Positions 18,305 to 27,421 are shown, counted from the stretch's first letter. The stretch is DNA of 64,000 nucleotides from Sphingosinicella ginsenosidimutans (GCF_007995055.1 NZ_VOQQ01000001.1:2215001-2279000), one strand, 5' to 3'. The notes: generated by a model not told the origin, from the sequence alone. Numbers and translations are program-made.

Positions 18305-18915
18305 GCGGCGTCACGCGGATCGAGGGGCGCGCCTATCCCTTCGGGCGAAGCAATGTCGACACCGACGTCATCATCCCCGCGCATCATCTGAAGACGGTGA
18401 CTCGGACGGGCCTTGGCAGGCATGCGTTCGAGACGGTTCGCGCGGAGCCGGGAAACGTGTTCGACGATCCGGCCCATGCCGGCGCGCCGATCCTGATCGC
18501 GGGCGACAATTTCGGCTGCGGATCGAGCCGCGAACATGCCGCCTGGGCGCTGGCCGACATGGGCGTGAGGGCCGTCATCGCGCCGAGCTTTTCGGACATC
18601 TTTTCCGGCAACGCCTTCAAGAACGGCATCGTCGCGGTCGTGCTTCCGCAGGCGGCGATCGACCGGCTGATGGAGATCGCGCGCGACCATCCGCTGTCCG
18701 TCGATCTCGAGACGATGAGCGTGACGAGCCCGCTTCAGGACCGGTTCGTCTTCGCGATGGACCCATTCCGGCGCGACTGCCTGATGAAGGGCCTCGACGA
18801 AATCGGGCTCACGCTGGAAAGCGAGGCGGCGATCGCGGATTATGAGGCGCGCGCGCCCTTCGCGTTCAGCCCAGCGGCGCCCGAGGAGACGACAGCTTTT
18901 CCCGCCGACGCCTGA
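18301..18915 (+). CDS. leuD: 3-isopropylmalate dehydratase, small subunit
   Basis: LeuD is the swivelling domain of isopropylmalate isomerase. The 204-aa protein has [18 protein letters not shown] near residue 15, the signature [17 protein letters not shown] near 70, [17 protein letters not shown] near 95 and [19 protein letters not shown] near 155. Its start ATGA overlaps leuC. It is the last gene of the ilvC-leuD operon; 195 bases without a gene follow, and I see no strong terminator in them. Confidence 0.95.
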   Translation: MSGVTRIEGRAYPFGRSNVDTDVIIPAHHLKTVTRTGLGRHAFETVRAEPGNVFDDPAHAGAPILIAGDNFGCGSSREHAAWALADMGVRAVIAPSFSDIFSGNAFKNGIVAVVLPQAAIDRLMEIARDHPLSVDLETMSVTSPLQDRFVFAMDPFRRDCLMKGLDEIGLTLESEAAIADYEARAPFAFSPAAPEETTAFPADA

Positions 18916-19110
18916 GGCGGCAAGTTTTGCCTAAGATTGTGCGGTGCAACCTATAAGAAGATGTTTTCTTCCCGGCCCGGTTGTGCGCCGAAAAGCATAA
19001 TTTTATCTGCGACCTAAGAGGACAACCTCGGCCAAGGGGCGAAGACTCGCAGGACGCCATGAAACGGGAAAAATCTTCCAATTTTGCTGCACTTGCGGCG
19101 AGGGCGTAGC

Positions 19111-19446
19111 ATGGCCGTGAAAGCGCCCTCGCTGCCCGCGATCCTCACCGCGAACGCGCTGATCGACGGCGTCGTCCTCTATGCAACGCGCGAGGGATGG
19201 ACCGAGCGGCTCGGCGAGGCGGAGGTCGCGCGCGATGCCGACGGTCTCGCCCGGCTCGAAGCGGCGCTGCGCGCGGCCGAGGCGGCCGATGGCGTGATCG
19301 ATCCAGTCCTCGTTCCGGTCGCGCTCGATGCGGCGGGCCGGATCGTTCCCGATCATTATCGCGACCGGATCCGGGCGCTGGGGCCGACCGTGCGCGGCGA
19401 TCTCGGCCCGCAGGCGGTGGGGGAGCACCGACATGTATCGCTATGA
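19111..19446 (+). CDS. DUF2849 protein of the sulfite reductase operon
   Basis: A 111-aa protein of the DUF2849 family, which in alphaproteobacteria is almost always encoded directly before the siroheme sulfite reductase. Visible pattern: ILTANALIDGVVLYATREGW near residues 10-30 and PDHYRDRIRALGPTVR near the end. There is no signal peptide, membrane segment or metal motif. The last 14 bases overlap cysI in another frame, so translation is coupled. Its biochemical role is not established; an accessory role in electron delivery or cofactor loading of CysI is only an inference from this linkage. Confidence 0.82.
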   Translation: MAVKAPSLPAILTANALIDGVVLYATREGWTERLGEAEVARDADGLARLEAALRAAEAADGVIDPVLVPVALDAAGRIVPDHYRDRIRALGPTVRGDLGPQAVGEHRHVSL

Positions 19447-21118
19447 CGAATTCGACGCGCGGATCGTGCGCGAGCGGGTCGCCCAGTTCCGGGACCAGGT
19501 GGCGCGGCGGCTCGACGGCTCGCTGAGCGAGGAGGAGTTCGTCCAGATCCGTCAGATGAACGGGCTCTACCTTCAGCTCCACGCCTACATGCTGCGCGTC
19601 GCCATTCCCTATGGCACGCTCAATTCGCGCCAGACGCGCCAGCTCGCGATGATCGCGGAGCGCTACGACCGCGGCTACGGCCACCTCACGACGCGCCAGA
19701 ACATCCAGTTCAACTGGCCGCGCCTCGTCGACGTGCCGGACATTCTCGACGACCTCGCCGATGTCGAGATGCACTGCATCCAGACCTCGGGAAACTGCAT
19801 CCGCAACGTGACCGCCGATCATCTGGCCGGCGCCGCCGCCGACGAGATCGAGGATCCGCGCCCGACGGCCGAGCTGATCCGGCAATGGTCGACCCTCCAT
19901 CCCGAGTTCAGCTACCTGCCGCGCAAGTTCAAGATCGCCGTCACCGGCGCCACCCATGATCGCGCGGCGCTGGCGATCCACGACATCGGCATCCAGATCC
20001 TCTACGACGAGGATCGCGGCGGCTTCGGCTACCGGATCAGCGTCGGCGGCGGGATGGGGCGCACGCCGATGATCGGCAAGGTGATCCGCGATTTCCTCCC
20101 GAAGGAGCAATTGCTCTCTTATCTGGAGGCGGTCCTGCGCGCCTATAATCTGGAGGGGCGGCGCGACAACAAGCACAAGGCGCGGATCAAGATCCTCGTC
20201 CACGAGCTCGGCCTCCCCGCGTTCAAGGCGCGGGTGGAGGCGATCTTCGCCGGCCTGGACCGCGACCGGATCGAGGTCGACCAGGCCGAGCGGGATCGCA
20301 TCGCGGCCTATTTCGCACCGCCGCCCTTCGCCGACCTGCCCGAGCGTTCGGAGGTGCTGGAGGCGGCGCGGCGCCGCGATCCGGCGCTGGACCTGTTCGC
20401 GCGAACGAACCTGACCGCGCACAAGCGGGCCGGCTACACCGCGCTCACCATTTCGGCCAAGCCGGTCGGCGGCGTCCCGGGCGACGTCACCGCCGATCAG
20501 CTGCGCGTGCTCGCCGATCTTGCCGAAACCTATTCGTTCGACGAGCTTCGCATCAGCCATATGCAGAATGCGGTGCTTCCGCATGTCCGGCTGGACGACG
20601 TGCCGGCGGTGTGGGCGCGGCTCGTGGAGGCAGGGCTCGCCACCGCCAATGCCGGTCTGATCGGCGACATCATCGCCTGCCCCGGCATGGATTATTGCAA
20701 GCTCGCCACCGCCCGCTCGATCCCGATCGCGCAGGCGATTTCGCGGCGCTTCGCCGATCCGGCGCGGGCGCGCGAGATCGGGCCGATCGGCATCAAGATT
20801 TCCGGATGCATCAACGCCTGCGGCCATCACCATGTCGGCCAGATCGGCATTCTCGGCCTCGAGCGGCAGGGCGTCGAGAATTACCAGATCACGCTTGGCG
20901 GCGACGCCAGCGAACATGCGGCGCTCGGCGAGCGGCTGGGGCCGGGAGTCGACGCGGAGGCGGTGCCGGAGGTGATCGAGCGGATCGTCGCGGTCTATCT
21001 GGAAACGCGCGAGGAGGGCGAGACGTTCGCCGATACGGTGCGCCGGATCGGGCTCGATCCGTTCCGGCCGGCGCTCGCCGCGCCGGCCCCGCAGGAGGGC
21101 GTCCGTGAGGCTGCTTGA
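19433..21118 (+). CDS. cysI: Siroheme 4Fe-4S sulfite (nitrite/sulfite) reductase
   Basis: This 561-aa enzyme reduces sulfite to sulfide by six electrons in the cytoplasm. It has the duplicated ferredoxin-like halves and siroheme domains of the family. There is LTTRQNIQFNWPRL and IQTSGNCIRNVT in the first half, KFKIAVTGA near 165, and the cluster ligands in IACPGMDYCKLATA and KISGCINACGHHHVGQIG near residues 420-465. The context (cysH, cysG, cysD, cysN) favours sulfite over nitrite. No flavoprotein CysJ is present in the window, so ferredoxin or another donor is likely. The ATG at 19433 overlaps the preceding gene by 14 bases. Confidence 0.92.
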   Translation: MYRYDEFDARIVRERVAQFRDQVARRLDGSLSEEEFVQIRQMNGLYLQLHAYMLRVAIPYGTLNSRQTRQLAMIAERYDRGYGHLTTRQNIQFNWPRLVDVPDILDDLADVEMHCIQTSGNCIRNVTADHLAGAAADEIEDPRPTAELIRQWSTLHPEFSYLPRKFKIAVTGATHDRAALAIHDIGIQILYDEDRGGFGYRISVGGGMGRTPMIGKVIRDFLPKEQLLSYLEAVLRAYNLEGRRDNKHKARIKILVHELGLPAFKARVEAIFAGLDRDRIEVDQAERDRIAAYFAPPPFADLPERSEVLEAARRRDPALDLFARTNLTAHKRAGYTALTISAKPVGGVPGDVTADQLRVLADLAETYSFDELRISHMQNAVLPHVRLDDVPAVWARLVEAGLATANAGLIGDIIACPGMDYCKLATARSIPIAQAISRRFADPARAREIGPIGIKISGCINACGHHHVGQIGILGLERQGVENYQITLGGDASEHAALGERLGPGVDAEAVPEVIERIVAVYLETREEGETFADTVRRIGLDPFRPALAAPAPQEGVREAA

Positions 21119-21572
21119 TCGCACCGGCTGGATCGCCGACCCGTTCGTCCGCGACGGGGACCGCCCGACGCTCGTTCCGTTCGCACAGGCCGAAAGCGCG
21201 ATCGCGCAGGGCGACCCGATCGGCATCGAGATCGCCAACACGACCGATGCGGGCGCGCTCGATCCCTGGCTCGGCCGGGTCGATCTGATCGCGATCCTGT
21301 TTCCGCAGCATCGCGACGGCCGCGGGTTCAGCCTGGCCCGCCAGCTGCGCGAGCGCGGCTTCGCCGGGCGGCTGCGCGCGACCGGCGCGCTGATCCCGGA
21401 CCAGTTCGGCTTCGCGCTGGCCTGCGGCTTCGACGAGGTCGAGATCGACGAGACGCGCGCCGGGCGTCAGCCGGTCGAGCAGTGGCTGGCGGCGCTGGCC
21501 GCGATCGATCTTGCCTATCAGGACTCGGCTGCGCGCCCGTCCATCTTCGAATTGCGCCGGCGGGCGGCATGA
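21105..21572 (+). CDS. DUF934 protein of the sulfite reductase operon
   Basis: A 155-aa protein of the DUF934 family, which accompanies CysI in proteobacteria that lack CysJ. The start is GTG at 21105, overlapping cysI by 14 bases with AGGAGG just upstream. Recognisable family features are the central FPQHRDGRGFSLARQLRERGF and GALIPDQFGFALACGFDEVEID. No cofactor-binding motif is obvious. It is presumed to support sulfite reductase, but the function is not established. cysH overlaps its stop by 4 bases. Confidence 0.82.
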   Translation: MRLLDRTGWIADPFVRDGDRPTLVPFAQAESAIAQGDPIGIEIANTTDAGALDPWLGRVDLIAILFPQHRDGRGFSLARQLRERGFAGRLRATGALIPDQFGFALACGFDEVEIDETRAGRQPVEQWLAALAAIDLAYQDSAARPSIFELRRRAA

Positions 21573-22291
21573 GCCGCCTCGATCCCGCCCGGATCGCCGG
21601 CGCGACGCCGGCGGAGCGGCTCGCCTCGCTGCGGGCGGCGACGGAGGGGCGGATCGTCTTCACCACCAGCTTCGGGCTGGAAGACCAGGTGTTGACGCAC
21701 CTGATCGCGACGGCAGGGCACGACATCGAGATCGCGACGCTCGATACCGGACGCCTCTTTCCCGAAACCTACGAAACCTGGGCGCGGACGGAGGCGCGCT
21801 ACGGCCTTCGCGTGCGGGCTTTCTATCCGGATCGTGCGGCGCTCGAAGCCTGGGTCGGCGCGCACGGCATCGACGGCTTCTATGAATCGCGCGCGGTGCG
21901 CGAGAGCTGCTGCGCGGTCCGCAAGGTCGAGCCGCTCGGCCGCGCGCTCGCGGGTGCCGCGGTCTGGGTGACCGGCCTTCGCGCCGGCCAGTCCGCGGCG
22001 CGCGAAGCCGTCCGGCTCGCCGCATGGGATGAGGCGCGCGGTCTCCTCAAGGTCGCACCGTTGTTTGACTGGACCGGCGCGGAAGTCGCCGGCTTTGCCG
22101 CGCGCGAAGCCGTGCCGGTGAGCGCGCTTCACGCGAAAGGTTATCCGTCGATCGGCTGCGCGCCCTGCACCCGCGCGGTCGCGCCGGGCGAGGATGAGCG
22201 CGCCGGCCGCTGGTGGTGGGAGCAGGGCGCGAAGGAATGCGGCCTTCATGTCGGTGACGATGGCCGGCTGGTGCGGAGGCAGGCGGCATGA
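21569..22291 (+). CDS. cysH: Adenylylsulfate reductase, thioredoxin-dependent, 4Fe-4S type
   Basis: CysH reduces activated sulfate to sulfite. The 240-aa protein has the PP-loop region FTTSFGLEDQVLTHLI near residue 30, and TLDTGRLFPETYE near 65. It also has two cysteine pairs: CCAVRKVEPL (near 113) and CAPCTR (near 198), and the catalytic cysteine in KECGLH near the end. The paired cysteines bind the 4Fe-4S cluster of APS reductases, so APS rather than PAPS is the expected substrate. This fits the non-functional APS-kinase tail on CysN further along. The ATG overlaps the DUF934 gene. Confidence 0.92.
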   Translation: MSRLDPARIAGATPAERLASLRAATEGRIVFTTSFGLEDQVLTHLIATAGHDIEIATLDTGRLFPETYETWARTEARYGLRVRAFYPDRAALEAWVGAHGIDGFYESRAVRESCCAVRKVEPLGRALAGAAVWVTGLRAGQSAAREAVRLAAWDEARGLLKVAPLFDWTGAEVAGFAAREAVPVSALHAKGYPSIGCAPCTRAVAPGEDERAGRWWWEQGAKECGLHVGDDGRLVRRQAA

Positions 22292-23706
22292 CGCGGGCGC
22301 GCGCCCCCGAGGAGCAGCGGCCGGCGCGGATCGCGCCCTTGCCGAGCCTCCCCGTCTTCCTTCGGCTCGCGGGCCGCAGGGCGGTGGTCGCCGGCGGCAC
22401 GCAGGGCGCCGTGTGGAAGGCCGAGCTGCTGGCCGCGGCGGGGGCCGAGGTGCTGGTGCTCGCCGGGCACGAAGCCGGCGCGAGGCTGTTCGACGGGATC
22501 GGCGCCACCGTGCTTGCGCGCGGCTGGCGCGAGCCCGATCTCACGGGCGCGGCCGTCGCCATCGCCGACCTGCCCGACGAGGAGGCGAGGCGCTTCGCCG
22601 CGGCGGCGCGGGCCGCGGGCGCGCCGGTCAACCTGATCGACCAGGCCGGGCTCAGCGATTTCACCGTCGGCACGATCGTCAACCGCGCACCGATCGTCAT
22701 CGGCATTTCGACCGACGGCGCCGCGCCGATGCTCGGCCAGGCGATCCGGTCGGGGATTGAAAGCCTGTTGCCCCGCGGCCTGTCGCGCTGGGCCGAGGCC
22801 GCGCGCCGCTGGCGTCCGGAGCTGAAGGCGGTGCTGCCCGAGTTCGCGGACCGGCGCGCCTTCTGGGCCCGCTTCGTCCGCCGCGCCTGGGCCGATGCGG
22901 ATCGCGCGCCGACCGAGGCGGATCGCCGCGCCCTGCTGGCCGGCGTCGAGGCCGGGGCGCGGGGCAGGGTCGTCCTTGTGGGCGCCGGCCCGGGCGATCC
23001 CGATCTCCTGACGCTGAAGGCGGCCCGCGCGCTTCGCGAGGCGACGGTCATTCTTTACGACGACCTGGTCGGACCCGGCATCCTCGATCTCGCGCGGCGC
23101 GAGGCGCGGAGGATCGCGGTCGGCAAGCGCGGCCACCGGCTTTCCTGCCCGCAATCGGAGATCAGCGCGCGGCTCGTGGCGTTCGCCCGCGCCGGCGAGC
23201 ATGTCGTGCGGCTGAAGGGCGGCGATCCGATGATCTTCGGCCGCGCCGCCGAGGAGATCGACGCCTGCCGCGCCGCCGGGATCGCGGTCGAGATCGTGCC
23301 CGGCATCTCCGCGGCGCAGGGCGCGGCGGCGGCGCTCGGCGTGTCGCTGACGGAGCGGGAAACGGCCCGGCGTGTCCAGTTCGTCACCGGCCATGGCGCC
23401 GACGGACGGCTGCCCGGGGACGTGGACTGGCGTGCAATCGCCGATCCCGGCGCGACCACCGTCGTCTACATGCCGCGAAGGACCCTGGCGGCGTTCGTCG
23501 AGCGCGCGATCGCCGCCGGGCTCGACCCGGCGACCCCCGCCGCCGCCGTCGCGGCCGCGACCCGGCCGGACCAGGCGGAGGTCTGCGGCCCCATCGCCGG
23601 CCTGCCGGGCCTGCTCCGGACGCTCGATCCGGCGCTTCCGGTGACGGTGATGATCGGCCACGTCCTCCGCGATGTCGCGGCGGCCGAGGCGCGGAAGGCG
23701 GCGTGA
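22288..23706 (+). CDS. cysG: Siroheme synthase (multifunctional)
   Basis: CysG makes siroheme for CysI from uroporphyrinogen III. The 472-aa fusion has an N-terminal precorrin-2 dehydrogenase/ferrochelatase part (about residues 10-215; [14 protein letters not shown], then [14 protein letters not shown] and [11 protein letters not shown]). A C-terminal uroporphyrinogen methyltransferase follows (about 225-465; [63 protein letters not shown]). The aspartate of VNLID corresponds to the catalytic Asp of known CysG. The start overlaps cysH by 4 bases and the stop overlaps cysD by one. Confidence 0.94.
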   Translation: MTRARAPEEQRPARIAPLPSLPVFLRLAGRRAVVAGGTQGAVWKAELLAAAGAEVLVLAGHEAGARLFDGIGATVLARGWREPDLTGAAVAIADLPDEEARRFAAAARAAGAPVNLIDQAGLSDFTVGTIVNRAPIVIGISTDGAAPMLGQAIRSGIESLLPRGLSRWAEAARRWRPELKAVLPEFADRRAFWARFVRRAWADADRAPTEADRRALLAGVEAGARGRVVLVGAGPGDPDLLTLKAARALREATVILYDDLVGPGILDLARREARRIAVGKRGHRLSCPQSEISARLVAFARAGEHVVRLKGGDPMIFGRAAEEIDACRAAGIAVEIVPGISAAQGAAAALGVSLTERETARRVQFVTGHGADGRLPGDVDWRAIADPGATTVVYMPRRTLAAFVERAIAAGLDPATPAAAVAAATRPDQAEVCGPIAGLPGLLRTLDPALPVTVMIGHVLRDVAAAEARKAA

Positions 23707-24626
23707 TGGCGACCGCGGCGGCGCGTGCGCCGATGAGCCACCTCGAGGCGCTCGAGGCCGAGAGCATCCACATCTTCCGCGAGGTCGTCGCCGAGGCGGA
23801 GCGGCCCGTGCTGCTCTATTCGATCGGCAAGGATTCGGCGGTCCTGCTGCACCTTGCGCGCAAGGCCTTCCATCCCGCCCCGCCGCCATTCCCGCTGCTC
23901 CATGTCGATACGACCTGGAAGTTCCGCGACATGTACGCGCTGCGCGACCGGATGGCGCGCGAGAGCGGGATGGAGCTCATCGTCCACACCAATCCGGAGG
24001 CGCTGGCGCTCGGCATCAACCCGTTCGATCACGGCGCCTTGCACACCGACATGTGGAAGACCCAGGGGCTGAAACAGGCGCTCGACCTGCACGGCTTCGA
24101 CGCGGCCTTCGGCGGCGCGCGGCGCGACGAGGAGAAGAGCCGGGCGAAGGAGCGCGTGCTGAGCTTCCGCTCGGCGAGCCATCGCTGGGATCCGAAGAAC
24201 CAGCGGCCGGAATTGTGGGATCTCTACAATGTCCGCAAGGGCAGGGGAGAGAGCATCCGCGTCTTCCCGCTGTCCAACTGGACCGAGCTCGACGTGTGGC
24301 AATATATCGCGGCCGAGGACATCGCGATCGTCCCGCTCTATCTCGCCGCGCCGCGCCCGACGGTGAGCCGAGACGGTCTCATCCTGATGGTCGACGACGA
24401 TCGCTTCCGCCTGCATCCGGGCGAGGCGCCGATCGAGCGCTGGGTGCGATTCCGGACGCTCGGCTGCTACCCGCTCACCGGCGCGGTCGAGAGCCGGGCC
24501 GACACGCTCGACGAGGTGATCCGCGAGACGATGGCGGCCACCAGCTCCGAACGGCAGGGCCGCGCGATCGACCGCGAGGCCGGCGCGGCCAGCATGGAGA
24601 AAAAGAAGCAGGAGGGCTATTTCTGA
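23706..24626 (+). CDS. cysD: Sulfate adenylyltransferase subunit 2
   Basis: CysD is the catalytic ATP-pyrophosphatase subunit of ATP sulfurylase and forms APS from sulfate and ATP. The 306-aa protein has the PP-loop [17 protein letters not shown] near residue 38, [18 protein letters not shown] near 65, [17 protein letters not shown] near 140 and the C-terminal end [10 protein letters not shown] typical of CysD. An in-frame GTG at 23703 is possible, but the ATG at 23706 overlaps the cysG stop in the usual TGATG way. cysN starts on the last base of its stop codon. Confidence 0.95.
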   Translation: MATAAARAPMSHLEALEAESIHIFREVVAEAERPVLLYSIGKDSAVLLHLARKAFHPAPPPFPLLHVDTTWKFRDMYALRDRMARESGMELIVHTNPEALALGINPFDHGALHTDMWKTQGLKQALDLHGFDAAFGGARRDEEKSRAKERVLSFRSASHRWDPKNQRPELWDLYNVRKGRGESIRVFPLSNWTELDVWQYIAAEDIAIVPLYLAAPRPTVSRDGLILMVDDDRFRLHPGEAPIERWVRFRTLGCYPLTGAVESRADTLDEVIRETMAATSSERQGRAIDREAGAASMEKKKQEGYF

Positions 24627-26269
24627 TGGCCACCGCGCTGCGCGTCGCCGCCCCGGCGGCGGACATCCTTCCCGACGGCGCCGACAAGACCCTGCTTCGC
24701 TTCATCACTTGCGGCAGCGTCGATGACGGCAAGTCCACCCTGATCGGGCGGCTCCTCTATGACAGCAAGCTGCTGCTCGACGATCAGCTCGCCTCGCTCG
24801 AGCGCGACAGCGCGCGACCGGGGGCGGCCGGCGCGGAGCTCGATTTCGCGTCCCTGGTCGACGGGCTCGCGGCCGAGCGCGAGCAGGGCATCACGATCGA
24901 CGTCGCCTATCGCTTCTTCGCGACCGACACGCGCAAGTTCATCGTCGCCGACACTCCCGGGCACGAGCAATATACGCGAAACATGGCGACCGGCGCATCG
25001 ACCGCCGATCTCGCGATCATCCTGATCGACGCGCGCAAGGGCGTGCTTCCCCAGACGCGCCGCCACAGCCGCATCGCGCACCTGCTCGGCATCCGCCACC
25101 TCGTGCTGGCGGTGAACAAGATGGACCTCGTCGACTATGACGAGGCGGCTTTCGACGCGATCGTCGCGGACTATCGCGACTTCGCCAGCGCGGCGGGGAT
25201 CGGCGATTTCACGGCCATTCCGCTTTCGGGCCTCGCCGGCGACAATGTGATCCGGTCCAGCATGAACATGCCCTGGTATGCCGGCCCGCCGCTGCTTCGC
25301 CACCTGGAGCGGGTCGAGCTCGACGCGGGGAGCGGTGAGGCGGCGGGCTTTCATTTCCCGGTCCAGTGGGTGAACCGGCCCAATCAGGATTTCCGGGGCT
25401 ATGCCGGCACCGTGGCCGAGGGCGCGGTGCGCGCCGGCGATCCGGTTCGTATCCTTCCCTCCGGCCGGCGCACGCGGGTGGCGCGGATCGTCACGTTCGG
25501 TGGCGAGCGCGCCGAAGCGCGCGCGGGGCAGGCGGTGACCCTGGTCCTTGCCGACGAGGTCGATTGCTCGCGCGGCGACATGATCGTCGGCGACGGGGCC
25601 GAGGTGGAGACCGTCGACCGGATCGCGGCGACGTTGATCTGGATGGCCAGCGAGCCGCTGGTCCCGGGGCGATCCTATTGGCTCAAGATCGGTCCGCTGA
25701 CCGTCGCCGCAAGCGTCGCGCGGATCGTCGAGACGGTCGAGATCGAAGGGGCGGCGCGCGGCGACGGGCGCGGCCTTTCGCTCAACGAGATCGCGCGCTG
25801 CGAGCTGCTGCTCGATCGCCCGGTCCCGGCCCTGCCTTATGCGCGCTCCCGGCGGCTCGGCGGCTTCATCCTGATCGACCGCGCGACCCACGCGACGCTC
25901 GCCGCGGGGATGATCGATGCGCTCGATGCCGGCGCGATGGAGGAAAGCCATCAGGGCAGCGGCCGGATCATCCGGCTGACCGGCGCCAATGCCGCCGAGC
26001 GCGACGAGTTCGCCCGCAAGGCGCGGCGCCGGCTGCTGGCGCGGGGTCGGCCCAGCTTCGTGCTTGATCGCGCGGCGCTGGCCGATCTGTCGGAGGAGCC
26101 ACTCCGCGAGGACGATGCGGCCTTCGCCCGCCGCGCCGCCGAATCGGCTCGCCTCCTCAGCCGCGCCGGGGTGACCGTGCTGCTGTCGCTCGATCTGCCG
26201 GCGGAGAGCGCGCCGGGGCCCGAAATAAACCTCTCCGATCCCGGCGCGGATTGGGACTGGATCATCTGA
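24626..26269 (+). CDS. cysN: Sulfate adenylyltransferase subunit 1 (CysN) with degenerate APS-kinase tail
   Basis: CysN is the GTPase subunit of ATP sulfurylase. In this 547-aa protein, residues ~22-235 form the GTPase domain (GSVDDGKSTLIGRLL, DTPGHEQYTRNM, NKMDLVDYDEAAF), followed by two beta-barrel domains to about 440. Residues ~445-547 resemble APS kinase (CysC): IIRLTGANAAERDEFARK stands where the P-loop LTGLSGAGKST should be. AAESARLLSRAGVTVLLSLDLP and PEINLSDPGA resemble later CysC segments. The GK(S/T) of the P-loop is absent and the region between the last two segments is deleted, so the tail cannot be an active kinase. Its retention may be structural. Confidence 0.92.
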   Translation: MATALRVAAPAADILPDGADKTLLRFITCGSVDDGKSTLIGRLLYDSKLLLDDQLASLERDSARPGAAGAELDFASLVDGLAAEREQGITIDVAYRFFATDTRKFIVADTPGHEQYTRNMATGASTADLAIILIDARKGVLPQTRRHSRIAHLLGIRHLVLAVNKMDLVDYDEAAFDAIVADYRDFASAAGIGDFTAIPLSGLAGDNVIRSSMNMPWYAGPPLLRHLERVELDAGSGEAAGFHFPVQWVNRPNQDFRGYAGTVAEGAVRAGDPVRILPSGRRTRVARIVTFGGERAEARAGQAVTLVLADEVDCSRGDMIVGDGAEVETVDRIAATLIWMASEPLVPGRSYWLKIGPLTVAASVARIVETVEIEGAARGDGRGLSLNEIARCELLLDRPVPALPYARSRRLGGFILIDRATHATLAAGMIDALDAGAMEESHQGSGRIIRLTGANAAERDEFARKARRRLLARGRPSFVLDRAALADLSEEPLREDDAAFARRAAESARLLSRAGVTVLLSLDLPAESAPGPEINLSDPGADWDWII

Positions 26270-26298
26270 AAATGATGCATGCCGCAAGGAAATTCCGG

Positions 26299-26330
26299 GC
26301 CTCGCGACCGGCCGCGCGGAGGCTTCGTTT
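26299..26330 (+). terminator. Possible terminator after cysN
   Basis: GCCTC at 26299-26303 pairs with GAGGC at 26319-26323, with additional CGCG complementarity inside, and TTCGTTT follows. The T run is interrupted, so termination is only possible. Confidence 0.3.
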
Positions 26331-26349
26331 CGGCTCACGCATATTGTCA

Positions 26350-26365
26350 ACTCGATTGGTAGAGT
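26350..26365. promoter_or_regulatory. Imperfect palindrome ahead of the YezD-like gene
   Basis: ACTC (26350-26353) and GAGT (26362-26365) flank GATTGGTA. The site is AT-richer than its surroundings and lies 56 bases ahead of the small sulfur-linked gene. It could be an operator of a sulfur-responsive regulator; no other copy was found to support it. Confidence 0.25.
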
Positions 26366-26420
26366 ATCTCTTCGGCGGGCCACAGGGCGATGCGCCCGTT
26401 TCGCCAAGGAGACGTTCGAC

Positions 26421-26594
26421 ATGACCGACCCACGCCCGCTCCGGCTGCCGCGGATTGCACGATCGGAAGAGGTGCTCGCGGCGATCCGGGAGCAACTCGC
26501 CAGGATTCACTTCGGTTCGATCGCGCTCACCATCCATGATGGCCAGGTCGTCCAGCTCGACGTGACCGAAAAGCGCCGGCTGTTTGCGAGGTAG
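26421..26594 (+). CDS. YezD-family (DUF2292) small protein
   Basis: A 57-aa protein starts at the ATG at 26421, with AAGGAGA at 26406-26412. The core VLAAIREQLARIHFGSIALTIHDGQVVQLDVTEKRR is characteristic of the YezD/DUF2292 family, small proteins whose genes sit beside sulfate-assimilation and sulfonate genes in many bacteria. No catalytic residues or membrane segments are visible. Its function is unknown; its place between cysN and a TauE-type exporter again links the family to sulfur metabolism. Confidence 0.75.
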   Translation: MTDPRPLRLPRIARSEEVLAAIREQLARIHFGSIALTIHDGQVVQLDVTEKRRLFAR

Positions 26595-26653
26595 CCGCGC
26601 GCCGGGGCGCCTACCGGTCCCCCGGAGGCGCCCCCCCACAGGAAGGAGTCCCC

Positions 26654-27421
26654 GTGCCGCACGATCTGCCATTCCTGCTGCTGAGCCTGATGCCGTTCGT
26701 CGCGGTGGGCTTCGCCGCACAGCTTGTCGATGGCGCGCTCGGCATGGCCTTCGGGGTCATCTCGACGACCCTGCTTCTCAGCCTCGGCCTGCCGCCGGCC
26801 GCGGCCTCGGCCGGAGTCCATACGGTCGAAACCTTCACCACCGGCGTCTCGGCGATCAGCCACAGTTTCCACCGCAATGTCGATTGGCGCCTGTTCCTGC
26901 GGATCGCCATCCCCGGCACCGTCGGCGGGGTGATGGGCGCCTATGTGCTGACCAAGGTGGATGCGGCCGCCGCGCGTCCCTTCGTGCTCGCCTATCTCGC
27001 CGCGATCGGGCTGTTCCTGGTCTGGCGCGGCCTCGCCCGCCCGGTCGAGCCGAAGCCGGCGAAAGTGGTCGAGCCGCTGGGGCTGGTCGGCGGCTTTCTC
27101 GATGCCGCGGGCGGCGGCGGCTGGGGGCCCGTGGTCACCGGCAACCTCCTCGTCCAGGGTCTTGATCCGCGCCGCACGATCGGCACGGTCAACACCGCCG
27201 AATTCTTCGTCACCGCCGCCGTTTCCGCGACCTTCATCGCATCGATGGGCCTGGCGGCCTTCACCGTCGCGACCGTCGGCCTGCTGATCGGCGGCGTCAT
27301 CGCCGCGCCGGTCGGCGCCTTCATCGCCAGGACTGCGAAGCCGCGACTGCTGCTCGCGCTGGTCGGTACCGTGCTTTCAACCACCAGCCTGTTCGGGATC
27401 TACCGCTTCATGGCGACCTGA
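26654..27421 (+). CDS. TauE/SafE-family sulfite/organosulfur anion exporter
   Basis: This 255-aa inner-membrane protein has about seven to eight hydrophobic segments. It has the repeated TauE/SafE signatures FAAQLVDGALGMAFGV near residue 20 and VGGFLDAAGGGGWGPVVTGNLL near 140, which mark the two inverted halves. Members export sulfite, sulfoacetate or similar anions. Start GTG/ATG choice: the codon at 26654 is preceded by GGAAGGAG, a strong ribosome binding site. Its position after the cys genes suggests it removes excess sulfite from the sulfate reduction pathway. Confidence 0.87.
   Translation: MPHDLPFLLLSLMPFVAVGFAAQLVDGALGMAFGVISTTLLLSLGLPPAAASAGVHTVETFTTGVSAISHSFHRNVDWRLFLRIAIPGTVGGVMGAYVLTKVDAAAARPFVLAYLAAIGLFLVWRGLARPVEPKPAKVVEPLGLVGGFLDAAGGGGWGPVVTGNLLVQGLDPRRTIGTVNTAEFFVTAAVSATFIASMGLAAFTVATVGLLIGGVIAAPVGAFIARTAKPRLLLALVGTVLSTTSLFGIYRFMAT

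Noticed and set aside
18916..19110. AAGAAGATGTTTTCTT around 18956-18972 as a regulator site for the cys genes
   Set aside because: Short, low-complexity symmetry; no second copy before other cys genes in the window.
19145..21241. A 698-codon open frame on the minus strand opposite cysI and its neighbours
   Set aside because: It spans several real overlapping genes on the other strand and shows no recognisable domain; composition is that of a shadow frame.
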